A stretch of DNA of 32,411 nucleotides from Acidilobaceae archaeon (GCA_027080775.1 JALWPV010000002.1:1-32411); one strand, 5' to 3'; shown: positions 1 through 7,517, counted from the stretch's first letter. Notes: a model not told the origin generated them from the sequence alone. Translations and numbers: made by a program.

Positions 1-237
1 GCTGAGGGCCCACCTCCTCAGCGGGGGCCACTCCATGAGGGTGTCGCTATACGCCACCACCACCCTCTCGGGGCACCCCCGGCCCCCGCAGCCGTCCTCC
101 AGGAACCTTAGCGTGAGGTCGAGGAGGACAGTGCTGTCCTTCCCCCCGCTGAAGGCTAGGAGCCAGTACCTAAGGCTAGAGGCCCTACCCAGGGTCTCGA
201 GGGCCTCGGCGACGCGCTCCTCGAGGCGGCCCGCCAG
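1..237 (-). CDS. PP-loop ATPase, PAPS reductase/DndC-like (partial, 3' end outside window)
   Basis: Only the N-terminal 79 codons are present; the gene runs off position 1. The translation contains the PP-loop motif AFSGGKDSTVLLD near residue 32, followed by VVVAYSDTLMEWPPLRRWAL. This arrangement (SGGKDS, then a YSDTL strand and a PPL helix) is typical of the phosphoadenosine-phosphosulfate reductase family, including DndC-type proteins of DNA phosphorothioation. The reaction would be ATP-dependent adenylation or sulfur transfer, but the subfamily cannot be told from this fragment. No ATG, GTG or TTG precedes the PP-loop in frame after the upstream TGA, so I place the start at a CTG (237). 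It is preceded by GGGGATCC, which matches the second half of the archaeal Shine-Dalgarno, and by a TATA-like CCTTATCCC about 40 nt upstream. The gene follows metG in the same direction after a 53-nt gap. Confidence 0.72.
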   Translation of the reverse strand, partial: MAGRLEERVAEALETLGRASSLRYWLLAFSGGKDSTVLLDLTLRFLEDGCGGRGCPERVVVAYSDTLMEWPPLRRWALS

Positions 238-290
238 GAGGGATCCCCATGCGGCTCAGCGTAGCGGTGGGGGGATAAGGGGGGTGTGGG

Positions 291-1781
291 CTATTTGACC
301 TTCCTGAAGAGTATGGGGGAGTCCCTGACGGTGTACGCCTCCTGGCCCCCGAGGCCCGGCTGGGGTGGCGCGAGCTTGAACCCTAGGGCCTCGGCCGTCC
401 TCTGGGCGGCCCTGGGTATGACTACCTGGAGGGCGTTGGCTGAGGCCCTTATCGCCTCTAGGAGGGTGTATAGCTCCTCCGTTGGGTCGCTCTTCTCCCA
501 GGGCTTGGTCTCGTTTATGTAGGCGTTCGCCTCCCTGAGGGCCGCCATGATGGCCTGGATGGCCTGGGATACATCGAGTCTCTCCATGCTGGAGTGGTAC
601 TCCTCGAGCGCCCTCTCCACGGCCCCCTCGAGCCTGCCGTCGACGCCCCGGTTCTCCACCCTACCGCCGAGCCTCCTGATTGCTAGGGTTGAGACCCTCC
701 TAACCAGGTTCCCCAGGTTGTCGGCGAGGTCGGAGTTGTATATGCTGTCGAATAGCTCTAGGGAGACGTCTACGTCCTTGCCCAGGTTGAAGACCCTCAT
801 GAGGACGTACCTCACGCCGTCACTAGTCTTGTAGTGGCCCAGGAGGTCCTCGATCATTATCACGTTCCCCGTGGACTTGCCCATCTTGAGGCCCCTATTC
901 ACGAGGAACCCGTGCACCACAACCCTCCTCGGCGGGGGTATCTCGAGCGCCTCAAGCATGGAGAACCATATCACGGTGTGGAACCAGAGTATGTCCTTGC
1001 CTATCACGTGGTGGGCCGCGGGCCAGAGCCTCTCGAACCTCCCGCGGTCCCTCAGGAGCCCCGCGCCGGTGAGGTAGTTGAGGAGGGCGTCAAACCACAC
1101 GTACGTGGTGTGCCCTGGGTCCCAGGGTATGGGTATGCCCCACCACACCCTCTCCCGGGGCCTGGATATGCTGACGTCCCTGAGACCCTCCTTGTCTATC
1201 TTGCCGAGGATCTCCCTGGCGTAGTACTCTGGGTAGACCCTCTCCGGCAGGATCCTCCTGAGGCTCCCCTCGAAGGAGCTAAGCTTGAAGTAGTAGGTCT
1301 CCTCCTCCACCCACTCTAGGGGCTTCATGTGTATCGGGCAGTAAGGCCTGCCCTCTACTACCCTATACTCGCCCTCGCTGTAGAACTTCTCGCAGTCAAC
1401 GCAGTACCAGCCGGAGTAGCGGCCCTTGTATATGTAGCCCCTCCTCCTCATCTCCTCGAGGGCCCACTTGACCAGCTCCTCGTGGTCGGGGTCAGTGGTC
1501 CTAATGAAGCGGTCGTAGCTTATGTCGAGCTGGGCCCAGTACCTCTTGTAGACCCCGGCCATCTCGTCCACGAGCTCCTTGGGGTGCCTCCCAGCCCTCT
1601 CGGCGGCCCTCTGTAGCTTCAGGCCGTGCTCATCCGTGCCGGTGAGGTAGAAGGTCTCGTGCCCCATGAGCCTGTGGTACCTAGCCAGGACGTCGGCGTA
1701 CACCGTGGTGTAGGCGTGGCCTATGTGTGGGGGCGCGTTCGGATAGTAGATCGGGGTGGTGACGTAGAAGGCCCCGGGCAT
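291..1781 (-). CDS. metG: Methionyl-tRNA synthetase, bacterial (Thermus-like) type
   Basis: This cytoplasmic class I aminoacyl-tRNA synthetase charges tRNA-Met with methionine using ATP. The HIGH motif (PHIGHAY) lies near residue 20 and a KMSKS variant, KMGKS, near residue 300. The connective peptide holds one zinc site, C-x2-C then C-x2-H (WYCVDC and YCPIH). That single-zinc layout, the motif TTPIYYPNAPPHIGHAYTTV and the ~496-residue length resemble Thermus/Aquifex MetRS rather than the longer archaeal enzyme. There is no C-terminal EMAP/tRNA-binding domain. I prefer ATG at 1781 because GAGGTG lies 6 nt upstream; an in-frame GTG at 1790 would add three residues. It lies 40 nt after sufD in the same direction and is probably cotranscribed with the suf genes. 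A possible internal TATA (CTTAAA) lies at the sufD stop. Confidence 0.95.
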   Translation of the reverse strand: MPGAFYVTTPIYYPNAPPHIGHAYTTVYADVLARYHRLMGHETFYLTGTDEHGLKLQRAAERAGRHPKELVDEMAGVYKRYWAQLDISYDRFIRTTDPDHEELVKWALEEMRRRGYIYKGRYSGWYCVDCEKFYSEGEYRVVEGRPYCPIHMKPLEWVEEETYYFKLSSFEGSLRRILPERVYPEYYAREILGKIDKEGLRDVSISRPRERVWWGIPIPWDPGHTTYVWFDALLNYLTGAGLLRDRGRFERLWPAAHHVIGKDILWFHTVIWFSMLEALEIPPPRRVVVHGFLVNRGLKMGKSTGNVIMIEDLLGHYKTSDGVRYVLMRVFNLGKDVDVSLELFDSIYNSDLADNLGNLVRRVSTLAIRRLGGRVENRGVDGRLEGAVERALEEYHSSMERLDVSQAIQAIMAALREANAYINETKPWEKSDPTEELYTLLEAIRASANALQVVIPRAAQRTAEALGFKLAPPQPGLGGQEAYTVRDSPILFRKVK

Positions 1782-1821
1782 CACGGGCACCTCGGCCCCC
1801 GCCAGGCCTTGAGGGGGGCCT

Positions 1822-2967
1822 TTAAGGGTTAGCCGCCCCCCGGAGGTCTCCCAGGGTGAGGCCCAGCCTCTCGAGGACCCCGGGGTAGGAGGCTATGCCC
1901 TCGAGGAGGAGCCCCCGGGCCTCGCTGGGGCTCAGGCCCCTGGACTGCATGTAGAAGAGCTCCTCCTCCCCGATGCTCGATATGCTGGTGCTGTGGTAGG
2001 CCTCCTCTACGTTCCCAGTGTGTATCTCCAGCATCGGCGCAGCGTTCCCCCGGGCCCTATCGCCGAGCGTGAGTATCCTCACGTCAACCCTCGTGGCGGA
2101 CCACTCCGCCCGGTTCTCCACTATAGCAACACCCCTCAGCGTGAGGCCTCCTCCGTCGAGGACGGCGCCGCGCCCATCTATGCTCGACCTGCTCCTCGGC
2201 GCCCTGTGGACGGCGTTGAATAGCACGTCACCCCACTCGCCCTCCCACGCAACGGCTCCAGCCTCGACCCTAGCACTGCTACCAGTGCCCTCGAGGCTTG
2301 CGCTCTCCACTATCCTGCTCGACGCCCCGGGGGTGTAGAGGGCCCTCAACTCGAGGCTCGACGCCCCATGGAGGGTGTAGTTGATCCTCCTGTACACCGC
2401 AGAGGAGCCGTGCCTCGAGAGGCTGTAGATCACCAGCTTAGCGCCGTCGCGTAGCACGACCCTAGCCGTGAGGGTCTTAATGCTCGACCCGCCGGCGCCG
2501 CCGAGGTCCACCAGGACTAGCTCCGCCTCGCTCCCCTCGCCCGCCTCTATCACTAGGTGGTGGCCCGTGTAGCCGTCGCCGCCCAGGGAGGCCACGGCAA
2601 GCCTCGCCCCCCGGAGGCCCGGGGGCACGCGGATCCTGGCGGCCCTGGTGAGCCTGGCGGCGTGGTAGTAGTCTAGGCGCCCCTGGGGCTCTATGTCCCC
2701 CAGCACGTCGTAGTCGCTGCCGAGGTCCTCGAACTCCAGGCCGCCTAGGTCGCCGCTCACCCTGGCCTCGCCGGCCAGCACCACCAGGCCTGGGGAGGCC
2801 CCAGCGAGCCACCCTGGGGGCTTGGGGTAGGCCCTCGAGTCTGGAGCGTTGAGCCGCTCCTCGAAGACGCTCCAGCGGGTGTAGTACCGCACAGTGGGGG
2901 AGTCGGCTAGGTGCTGGTAGGGCTCCCTCCTGGCGGCCTCCAGGTACTCGGCCCTCCGCGCAGCCAT
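1822..2967 (-). CDS. sufD: SufD-like Fe-S cluster scaffold subunit
   Basis: This is a SufB/SufD-family beta-helix protein of about 381 residues, likely partner of SufB and SufC in a cytosolic SufBC2D-type iron-sulfur assembly complex. The C-terminus carries the family signature LFYMQSRGLSPSEARGLLLEG, nearly the same as in the SufB next door. A histidine in the preceding AYHSTS segment sits where SufD proteins keep their conserved His. The N-terminal helical part is shorter than in SufB, and the conserved cysteine of SufB is absent, which favours SufD over a second SufB. ATG at 2967 is chosen because GAGGTG lies 7 nt upstream; a GTG at 2976 is possible. It starts 12 nt after the sufB stop, so translational coupling is likely. 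Confidence 0.9.
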   Translation of the reverse strand: MAARRAEYLEAARREPYQHLADSPTVRYYTRWSVFEERLNAPDSRAYPKPPGWLAGASPGLVVLAGEARVSGDLGGLEFEDLGSDYDVLGDIEPQGRLDYYHAARLTRAARIRVPPGLRGARLAVASLGGDGYTGHHLVIEAGEGSEAELVLVDLGGAGGSSIKTLTARVVLRDGAKLVIYSLSRHGSSAVYRRINYTLHGASSLELRALYTPGASSRIVESASLEGTGSSARVEAGAVAWEGEWGDVLFNAVHRAPRSRSSIDGRGAVLDGGGLTLRGVAIVENRAEWSATRVDVRILTLGDRARGNAAPMLEIHTGNVEEAYHSTSISSIGEEELFYMQSRGLSPSEARGLLLEGIASYPGVLERLGLTLGDLRGAANP

Positions 2968-2979
2968 CGCTGTCACCTC

Positions 2980-4413
2980 TCAGCCGAGGCCTCCAACCTC
3001 CTTGAACTCGAGCTGTACTACCCTGTTGAGTATGTTGAGGTACTCGAAGGGCAGCTCCGCCAGGACGTCGCTTAGGAAGCCTAGTACTATGAGGCTCTTG
3101 GCCTCGCCCTCGCTCAGGCCCCTGGACTGCATGTAGAAGAGCTGGTTCTCGTTAAGCCTCCCCGTCGTGGCCTCGTGTGTAACCACGGCTGTGGGCTCCT
3201 CGAGCTGGTTGTGGGGGTACGTGTGGGCCTTGCTCTCCTCGTCGAATATGAGGGAGTCACACTCGACGTCGGCCCTAGCGTGCCTGGCCCCCCTCGCTAT
3301 CCTCACGAGACCCCTGTAGACGTTCACGCCGCCGTCGGCGCTTATCGACTTGCTCACTATCCTGCTTCTCGTCCTGGGTGCTAGGTGTATCATCTTAGCC
3401 CCGCTATCCTTGAGTACGGGGCCCTTCGAGAGTGTCACGACCATGCTCCTCGAGGCGGCGCCCTCCCCCTTGAGGATGGTCGCGGGGTAGGTCACGGTCA
3501 CCTTGCTCCCGATGCTGCCCTCGAACCAGTCCACCCTGGCGCCGGCCTCCGCTATTGCCCTCTTGTTGTTATAGTTGATCACGTTCCTGCTCCAGTTCTG
3601 TATGGTGGTGAACTTCACGGTGGCGCCGCGGTGGGCGTATATCTCGACCATGCCGTCGTGGAGGCTGTAGCCGACGAACCTCGGGGCGCTGCAGCCCTCT
3701 ATGAAGTTGAGGTAGCTGCCCTCATCCGCTACTATGAGGGTGTGCTCGAACTGGCCCTCCAGGGGCTGGCCTATGAGGAAGAAGCCCTCGATGGGCTCCG
3801 TTATCCTAACGCCCTTGGGGACGTAGACGAAGACGCCCCCGCTCCAGAGGGCGCCGTGGAGGGCCGCGAACTTGTGGTCGCTTGGAGGGAATATCTTCAT
3901 GAAGTACTCCTTGACTATGGGTAGGTCCCTCTGGACGGCCTCGTCCATGGACATTATTATGACCCCCTTCTCCCGGAGCTTCTCCTTCACCTTGCCGTAG
4001 ACTACCTCGCTGTCCATGGTGGTGTAGAGGCCCGCGAGGTACCTGGCCTCCTGCTCGGGTATCCCGAGCTTCTCGTAGTACTCCCTGATCTCCCTGGGCA
4101 GCTCGTCCCAGCTCCTGGCCTGGGGCGCCTCGGGCTTCACGTAGTAGGCCAGCTCATCCAGGTCTATCTCCTCAACGCCGGGGACCCACTTGGGCATTGG
4201 CAGCTTCTCGAACAGCTCGAGGCTCTTCAGCCTGAGCCTCCTCATCCAGTCGGGCTCCTTCTTCCTCCTGCTCAGCTCCTCGACCAGGCTCCTAGAGATG
4301 CGGCCCCTCAGCTCGACCTCGACCTTGTAGGGCCTCCTGGTCAGGCCCATGAGGTCTAGCGCCTCGGCCTCCCTGAGGAGCTCCTCCCTCAGCTTCACGG
4401 GGCCCCTGCTCAC
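2980..4413 (-). CDS. sufB: SufB Fe-S cluster scaffold
   Basis: This 477-residue protein is the core scaffold on which Fe-S clusters form in the Suf system, with SufC supplying ATPase activity. The sequence shows typical SufB blocks: HGALWSGGVFVYVPKGV, EGCSAPRF, the C-terminal ADVECDSLIFDE with the conserved cysteine that corresponds to the functional SufB Cys, and LNENQLFYMQSRGLSEGEA. The length matches the family. The GTG start shares one base with the sufC stop (TAGTG), with GGGGGTGACAGG upstream, so sufC and sufB are tightly coupled. Archaea lacking the ISC system often rely on a SufBC core; here a SufD paralogue follows directly. Confidence 0.97.
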   Translation of the reverse strand: MSRGPVKLREELLREAEALDLMGLTRRPYKVEVELRGRISRSLVEELSRRKKEPDWMRRLRLKSLELFEKLPMPKWVPGVEEIDLDELAYYVKPEAPQARSWDELPREIREYYEKLGIPEQEARYLAGLYTTMDSEVVYGKVKEKLREKGVIIMSMDEAVQRDLPIVKEYFMKIFPPSDHKFAALHGALWSGGVFVYVPKGVRITEPIEGFFLIGQPLEGQFEHTLIVADEGSYLNFIEGCSAPRFVGYSLHDGMVEIYAHRGATVKFTTIQNWSRNVINYNNKRAIAEAGARVDWFEGSIGSKVTVTYPATILKGEGAASRSMVVTLSKGPVLKDSGAKMIHLAPRTRSRIVSKSISADGGVNVYRGLVRIARGARHARADVECDSLIFDEESKAHTYPHNQLEEPTAVVTHEATTGRLNENQLFYMQSRGLSEGEAKSLIVLGFLSDVLAELPFEYLNILNRVVQLEFKEVGGLG

Positions 4414-5177
4414 TACCTGTCACCCCCGGGGGCCGCGATCGCCTGGTAGCCATGCTCCTCTATCCTCTTGGCCAGCTCGGCCCCGCCCCTCGCCGCTACC
4501 GAGCCGTTGACGAGCACGGTGACCTGGTCCGGCTCTACGTAGTTGAAGAGCCTGGCGTAGTGGGTTATCAGTAGCACCGCCTTGCCCTCGTCCCTGAGCC
4601 TCTTGATCACGCGGGCCACCATCCTGACGCCGTCCACGTCGAGGCCAGAGTCGGGCTCGTCCAGTATCACGACCTTCGGCTCTAGCAGGAGGGCCTGGAG
4701 TATCTCGGTCCTCTTCTTCTCGCCGCCGCTGAAGCCCACGTACAGCTCCCTCTCCAGCACGCTCCTATCAAGGCCGACCTCGCCCAGCAGCTTGTAGATC
4801 CTCCCGAGGAGCCTCGGGTCCCCGAGGCGTGAGAGGTCCTCCTCGCCCAGGCGCTTGTTCACCACGGCGATCAGGAACCTCGAGAGCCTCACGCCCTGGA
4901 TCTCGGGGGGCTCCTGGAACGCCAGGTAGAGCCCCCTGAGCGCCCTCTCGTGGGGTGGGAGGCCCACGATGCTCTCCCCATCGAGGAGTATGTCGCCCCT
5001 CATGACCTCGTAGCCCTCCCTGCCCATGATGGTGTAGGCTAGGGTGGTCTTACCGCTCCCGTTGGGGCCCATCACTGCATGCAGCTCGCCATAGCCCACG
5101 CTGAGGTCTACTCCCCTCAGTATCTCCCTGCCAGAGACCCTCACGTGGAGGTCCCTGACCTCCAGTGCTACCGGCAA
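4413..5177 (-). CDS. sufC: SufC Fe-S assembly ATPase
   Basis: This cytosolic ABC-type ATPase powers SufB/SufD conformational change during Fe-S cluster assembly. It has Walker A GPNGSGKTTLAY near residue 36, a Q-loop at LAFQEPPEI, the SufC-type signature GFSGGEKKRTEILQ, Walker B VVILDEPDSGLD and an H-loop (LLITHY). The length of 254 residues is typical. The track-long frame starts at TTG (5177), about 17 nt after the predicted start of transcription, with a GGGTGCTAGG motif just upstream. It is the first gene of a sufC-sufB-sufD-metG run and is transcribed divergently from the Fe-ADH-like gene. Confidence 0.97.
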   Translation of the reverse strand: MPVALEVRDLHVRVSGREILRGVDLSVGYGELHAVMGPNGSGKTTLAYTIMGREGYEVMRGDILLDGESIVGLPPHERALRGLYLAFQEPPEIQGVRLSRFLIAVVNKRLGEEDLSRLGDPRLLGRIYKLLGEVGLDRSVLERELYVGFSGGEKKRTEILQALLLEPKVVILDEPDSGLDVDGVRMVARVIKRLRDEGKAVLLITHYARLFNYVEPDQVTVLVNGSVAARGGAELAKRIEEHGYQAIAAPGGDR

Positions 5178-5195
5178 GACCTAGCACCCTCCCCT

Positions 5196-5210
5196 TTTAA
5201 CGGGGTTAAA
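5196..5210. repeat. Inverted repeat in the suf promoter region
   Basis: A perfect 6-bp inverted repeat, TTTAAC-GGG-GTTAAA, lies between the proposed suf TATA box and the sufC start. If transcription starts near 5194, the repeat sits at the start site and could be an operator. It may also simply be a second AT-rich promoter element. This is an inference from position only. Confidence 0.4.
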
Positions 5211-5217
5211 GTGGGAG

Positions 5218-5223
5218 TTTAAA
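5218..5223 (-). promoter_or_regulatory. TATA box of the suf operon
   Basis: TTTAAA in an otherwise GC-rich stretch lies 41-46 nt before the sufC TTG. A start of transcription about 26 nt downstream gives a ~17-nt leader that holds the GGGTGCT ribosome site. Confidence 0.5.
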
Positions 5224-5287
5224 GCTTAGAGCACGTAGCAGCGCCCACCTAGAACCCACCGAACCCGCAATCCTAACAGTCGGTTTC

Positions 5288-5297
5288 CATAAATACT
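5288..5297 (+). promoter_or_regulatory. TATA box of the Fe-ADH-like gene
   Basis: CCATAAATAC lies about 70 nt before the ATG at 5362 and would give a leader of roughly 44 nt. The 184-nt gap between the divergent sufC and Fe-ADH-like genes holds this, the suf promoter and little else I can identify. Confidence 0.45.
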
Positions 5298-5361
5298 CTA
5301 GACCCTACTATCACAACGGTGCCCCCCGCAGGCCGTACCCGGCCCCTATGGGTGGCCCCTG

Positions 5362-6555
5362 ATGAGTGAGGAGGTTTCAAGCGTAATGATGCCTAGGAGG
5401 ATACTATTAGACGCATCGCTGGGTGGAGCGCTGTCAACCCTCTCGTCGCAGTACTCACTGAGGAGGATGCTTATAGCCACCGAGACGTCCTATAGGGTCG
5501 CCGTCGACGGCGTGGCCGAGGTCCTCAGGAGGTCCGGTGTCAGGGTCACGGTCTACGAGGCCCCCGGGGACTGCCGGGGGGCGGGGGGCAGTATCGCTGA
5601 TGTGGAGGCCATAGCCCACCTAGCCGGGCTGGAGGGTGCAGACGCTATAGTCACCGTGGGATCCTCCTGCCTCCTATGCGCCGCCAAGGCGGCCCTCGTG
5701 AGGATCCACAGGCCCACCCTCCAGCTTGAGAGGGTCCACCCGCTAGCCCCCCTCGGCGTGGAGGGCCTGAGGCCCCTACTCATAGCGGCGCCCGCTGGGG
5801 GTAGCAGGGGTAGGGAGGCCGACTGGGTCGCTGCGGTTGATGTTGGAGGCGAGATCCTGGCTCTTGTGAATCCCGAGCTGACCCCGCATGCAATCGTGCT
5901 GGATCCCTCCCTGCTCGCGGTGATGCCCAGAGCGCCTGAGGCCATCGACATAATCGTGGACTCGGTCGCCCACGCCTTCGAGACCCTAGCCTCGAAGAGG
6001 TCCAACCCCCTGAGCGAGGCCATATCCGCCAGGGTGCTCAGGGAGGTCTTCAGGAGGGCCGAGCTGCTCAGGGGCCGCGGGGGCCTCGAGGCCAGCTGGC
6101 CCCGGCTCGCGCAGCTCTCCGCTCTCACCAGCATCGCAAACCCCGTCGCCGCAATATCCCTTACCTGCGGCATAGCGCTAGCTATACAGGAGCACTTCAA
6201 CACGCCGCACGGCGTGACGGCGGCTGTGGCGCTCCAGCACACCCTGAGGCTCTACGAGGAGAGGAGCCCCGAGGCACGCTCCAGGCTCGACGACCTCGTA
6301 GCAGTGATGGAGAGGGTGGACGGTGCCCCGGAGCTGGGGAGGGCGAGCCTCCACGTCTCGAGGCTACTCAGGACCCTAGGCCTCCCCAGGTCCTACAGGG
6401 AGATGGGGATACCCGAGGGGGAGTTCAGGGAGGCCGCACCGGCCCTGGCTGAGAGGGCCCTGGAGCTGTCAACCCCCAGCGGCTCGCCCGTCGACTTGAC
6501 GCCCGAGGAGCTTGCCTCCCTCCTGGAGAGGGCCTACGAGGCGCCCCCCGCGTAG
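5362..6555 (+). CDS. Iron-containing alcohol dehydrogenase superfamily protein, divergent active site
   Basis: The 397-residue protein follows the two-domain plan of Fe-dependent alcohol dehydrogenases: an N-terminal nucleotide fold and a helical metal domain. Metal-ligand positions can be aligned without gaps to the family pattern. D200 and H204 (DSVAHAFE) and H283 (NTPHGV) are kept, but the His normally 14 residues before the last ligand is a cysteine, C269 (LTCGIALAIQEHFNTPHG). The cofactor-binding GGGSxxDxxK motif is also degenerate (GSSCLLCAAK, residues 100-109). Substrate, metal and even redox activity are therefore uncertain. ATG at 5362 has GGTGG 7 nt upstream; Met9/10 are alternatives. 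It is monocistronic as far as can be seen and divergent from the suf operon. Confidence 0.75.
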   Translation: MSEEVSSVMMPRRILLDASLGGALSTLSSQYSLRRMLIATETSYRVAVDGVAEVLRRSGVRVTVYEAPGDCRGAGGSIADVEAIAHLAGLEGADAIVTVGSSCLLCAAKAALVRIHRPTLQLERVHPLAPLGVEGLRPLLIAAPAGGSRGREADWVAAVDVGGEILALVNPELTPHAIVLDPSLLAVMPRAPEAIDIIVDSVAHAFETLASKRSNPLSEAISARVLREVFRRAELLRGRGGLEASWPRLAQLSALTSIANPVAAISLTCGIALAIQEHFNTPHGVTAAVALQHTLRLYEERSPEARSRLDDLVAVMERVDGAPELGRASLHVSRLLRTLGLPRSYREMGIPEGEFREAAPALAERALELSTPSGSPVDLTPEELASLLERAYEAPPA

Positions 6556-6566
6556 GCGGAGCCCCC

Positions 6567-6574
6567 CATATAGG
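6567..6574 (+). promoter_or_regulatory. TATA box of the zinc-finger gene
   Basis: CATATAGG lies about 40 nt before the proposed CTG start at 6610 and ~95 nt before the next GTG. The usual 26-nt spacing gives a ~14-nt leader carrying GGTGGTG, which supports the CTG start. Confidence 0.5.
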
Positions 6575-6609
6575 CGGCTCTACCTAACCCGGGCTGGTGG
6601 TGTGGGGGG

Positions 6610-6921
6610 CTGACGAGGGGCTACCTCGAGGCTAGGATTATAGAGTACGTCGCCAGGCTAGCGGTGGGCTTCGAGGACCCTGAGAGCTTCGAGCCCAGGA
6701 TACTCTCCAGGGCCTACCTAGACGCTGTCAAGAACGTGGCCCTGAGGGTTGTAGTGGAGAGGGGCGGCGCCCTCTACTGTGGGATATGCGGTAGGGGGCC
6801 CTACCGTAGGAAGGGCCTCTACCTCCACCTCAAGAGGATCCACGGGGACGACATCCTAGACCTCGTGGAGCTGGAGGTTAGGAGGCTCGTCTCCTCCTCA
6901 AAGAGGCGGGGGCGGGCCTGA
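6610..6921 (+). CDS. Small C2H2 zinc-finger protein
   Basis: This is a protein of about 103 residues with one C2H2-like finger, C-x2-C-x12-H-x4-H (CGICGRGPYRRKGLYLHLKRIH is split here as CGIC, then HLKRIH), in its C-terminal half. A basic tail (SSKRRGRA) follows. Such single-finger proteins are common in crenarchaea and their viruses and are usually presumed to bind DNA or RNA; no specific role can be assigned. The frame is open upstream of GTG 6664 with protein-like sequence (TRGYLEARIIEYVARLA). CTG at 6610 is the only plausible upstream start and has GGTGGTG 7 nt before it; GTG 6664 (85 residues) is the fallback. Its 3' end overlaps the convergent unknown gene by 44 nt. Confidence 0.68.
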   Translation: MTRGYLEARIIEYVARLAVGFEDPESFEPRILSRAYLDAVKNVALRVVVERGGALYCGICGRGPYRRKGLYLHLKRIHGDDILDLVELEVRRLVSSSKRRGRA

Positions 6922-7456
6922 CTATCCTGGAGCCGCTCGGAGTCTCAATAATTACTAGGGCTACATCCTCGTCATCGCTTAGGAGCTGGGCCTTACCCTC
7001 GAACACGTACAACTCCTCATCCACCCTGTGCCACTCGATGTCCCCCTCCCCGAGCTCGACGGCTCCAACGCTCCCTGCCTCCTCGGGGGCCTCGCTGCCA
7101 GCCTCGCCGTCCCCCCCGGGGCTCCTGGGCTCCTGGATGCCGGGGGGCCCGCGGGCTATGCCCACCCGTAGGAGCCTCTCGGGCCTGTAGTAGAGGGCCC
7201 TGCTCCAGGTGTAGCGGGGCGCTACCCCCAGGATCCTCCTGGCCTCCCCGTCATCCACTATTACCTCAACGTAGTCGCCCCTCGCGCCCCTGGCCTCCTC
7301 CTCGGCAACCCTGAGCATTGCGTCTAGGGGGTCCCTCGCTGTTACCTCGACCTCCCTGCCCTCCAGCGGCTCGAGCACCCCCAGCTCCACGGGCCCGTAG
7401 GCCCTGGTGGATGCCCTGTAGCGCTTGACCCTCACCCTGAGCCTCCTGGTGGCCAT
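6878..7456 (-). CDS. Conserved-looking hypothetical protein
   Basis: This is a 192-residue protein I do not recognise. The basic N-terminus (ATRRLRVRVKRYRAS) is followed by a folded-looking segment to about residue 105. Then comes an acidic, Gly/Pro/Glu-rich linker (about 105-135), a second short domain (WHRVDEELYVFEGKAQL ... VALVIIETPSGSRIV) and a basic tail. There are no membrane segments and no catalytic motif. The start is ATG 7456, about 38 nt from a TTTAAA box that it appears to share with the divergent aminotransferase gene. The last 44 nt overlap the 3' end of the zinc-finger gene on the other strand. Codon use matches the neighbours, so this is probably a native gene. Confidence 0.7.
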   Translation of the reverse strand: MATRRLRVRVKRYRASTRAYGPVELGVLEPLEGREVEVTARDPLDAMLRVAEEEARGARGDYVEVIVDDGEARRILGVAPRYTWSRALYYRPERLLRVGIARGPPGIQEPRSPGGDGEAGSEAPEEAGSVGAVELGEGDIEWHRVDEELYVFEGKAQLLSDDEDVALVIIETPSGSRIVRPAPASLRRRRAS

Positions 7457-7490
7457 GGCCAGCCGCCCATTATGCCTCGGGTTTTGAGGG

Positions 7491-7496
7491 TTTAAA
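7491..7496. promoter_or_regulatory. Symmetrical TATA box shared by two divergent genes
   Basis: TTTAAA lies 35-40 nt from the ATG at 7456 on one side and about 41 nt from the aminotransferase TTG at 7537 on the other. No other AT-rich element is visible in this 80-nt gap. Confidence 0.5.
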
Positions 7497-7507
7497 CTCT
7501 CCCTAAC

Positions 7508-7517
7508 GCGTTAACGC
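7508..7517. repeat. 10-nt palindrome before the aminotransferase gene
   Basis: GCGTTAACGC is a perfect palindrome that lies between the TATA box and the start codon, just before the expected start of transcription. It could be an operator for a dimeric repressor; there is no further evidence. Confidence 0.35.

Noticed and set aside
3385-3924. 179-codon + strand frame within sufB
   Set aside because: It is antisense to well-conserved SufB blocks, with no recognisable fold or promoter.
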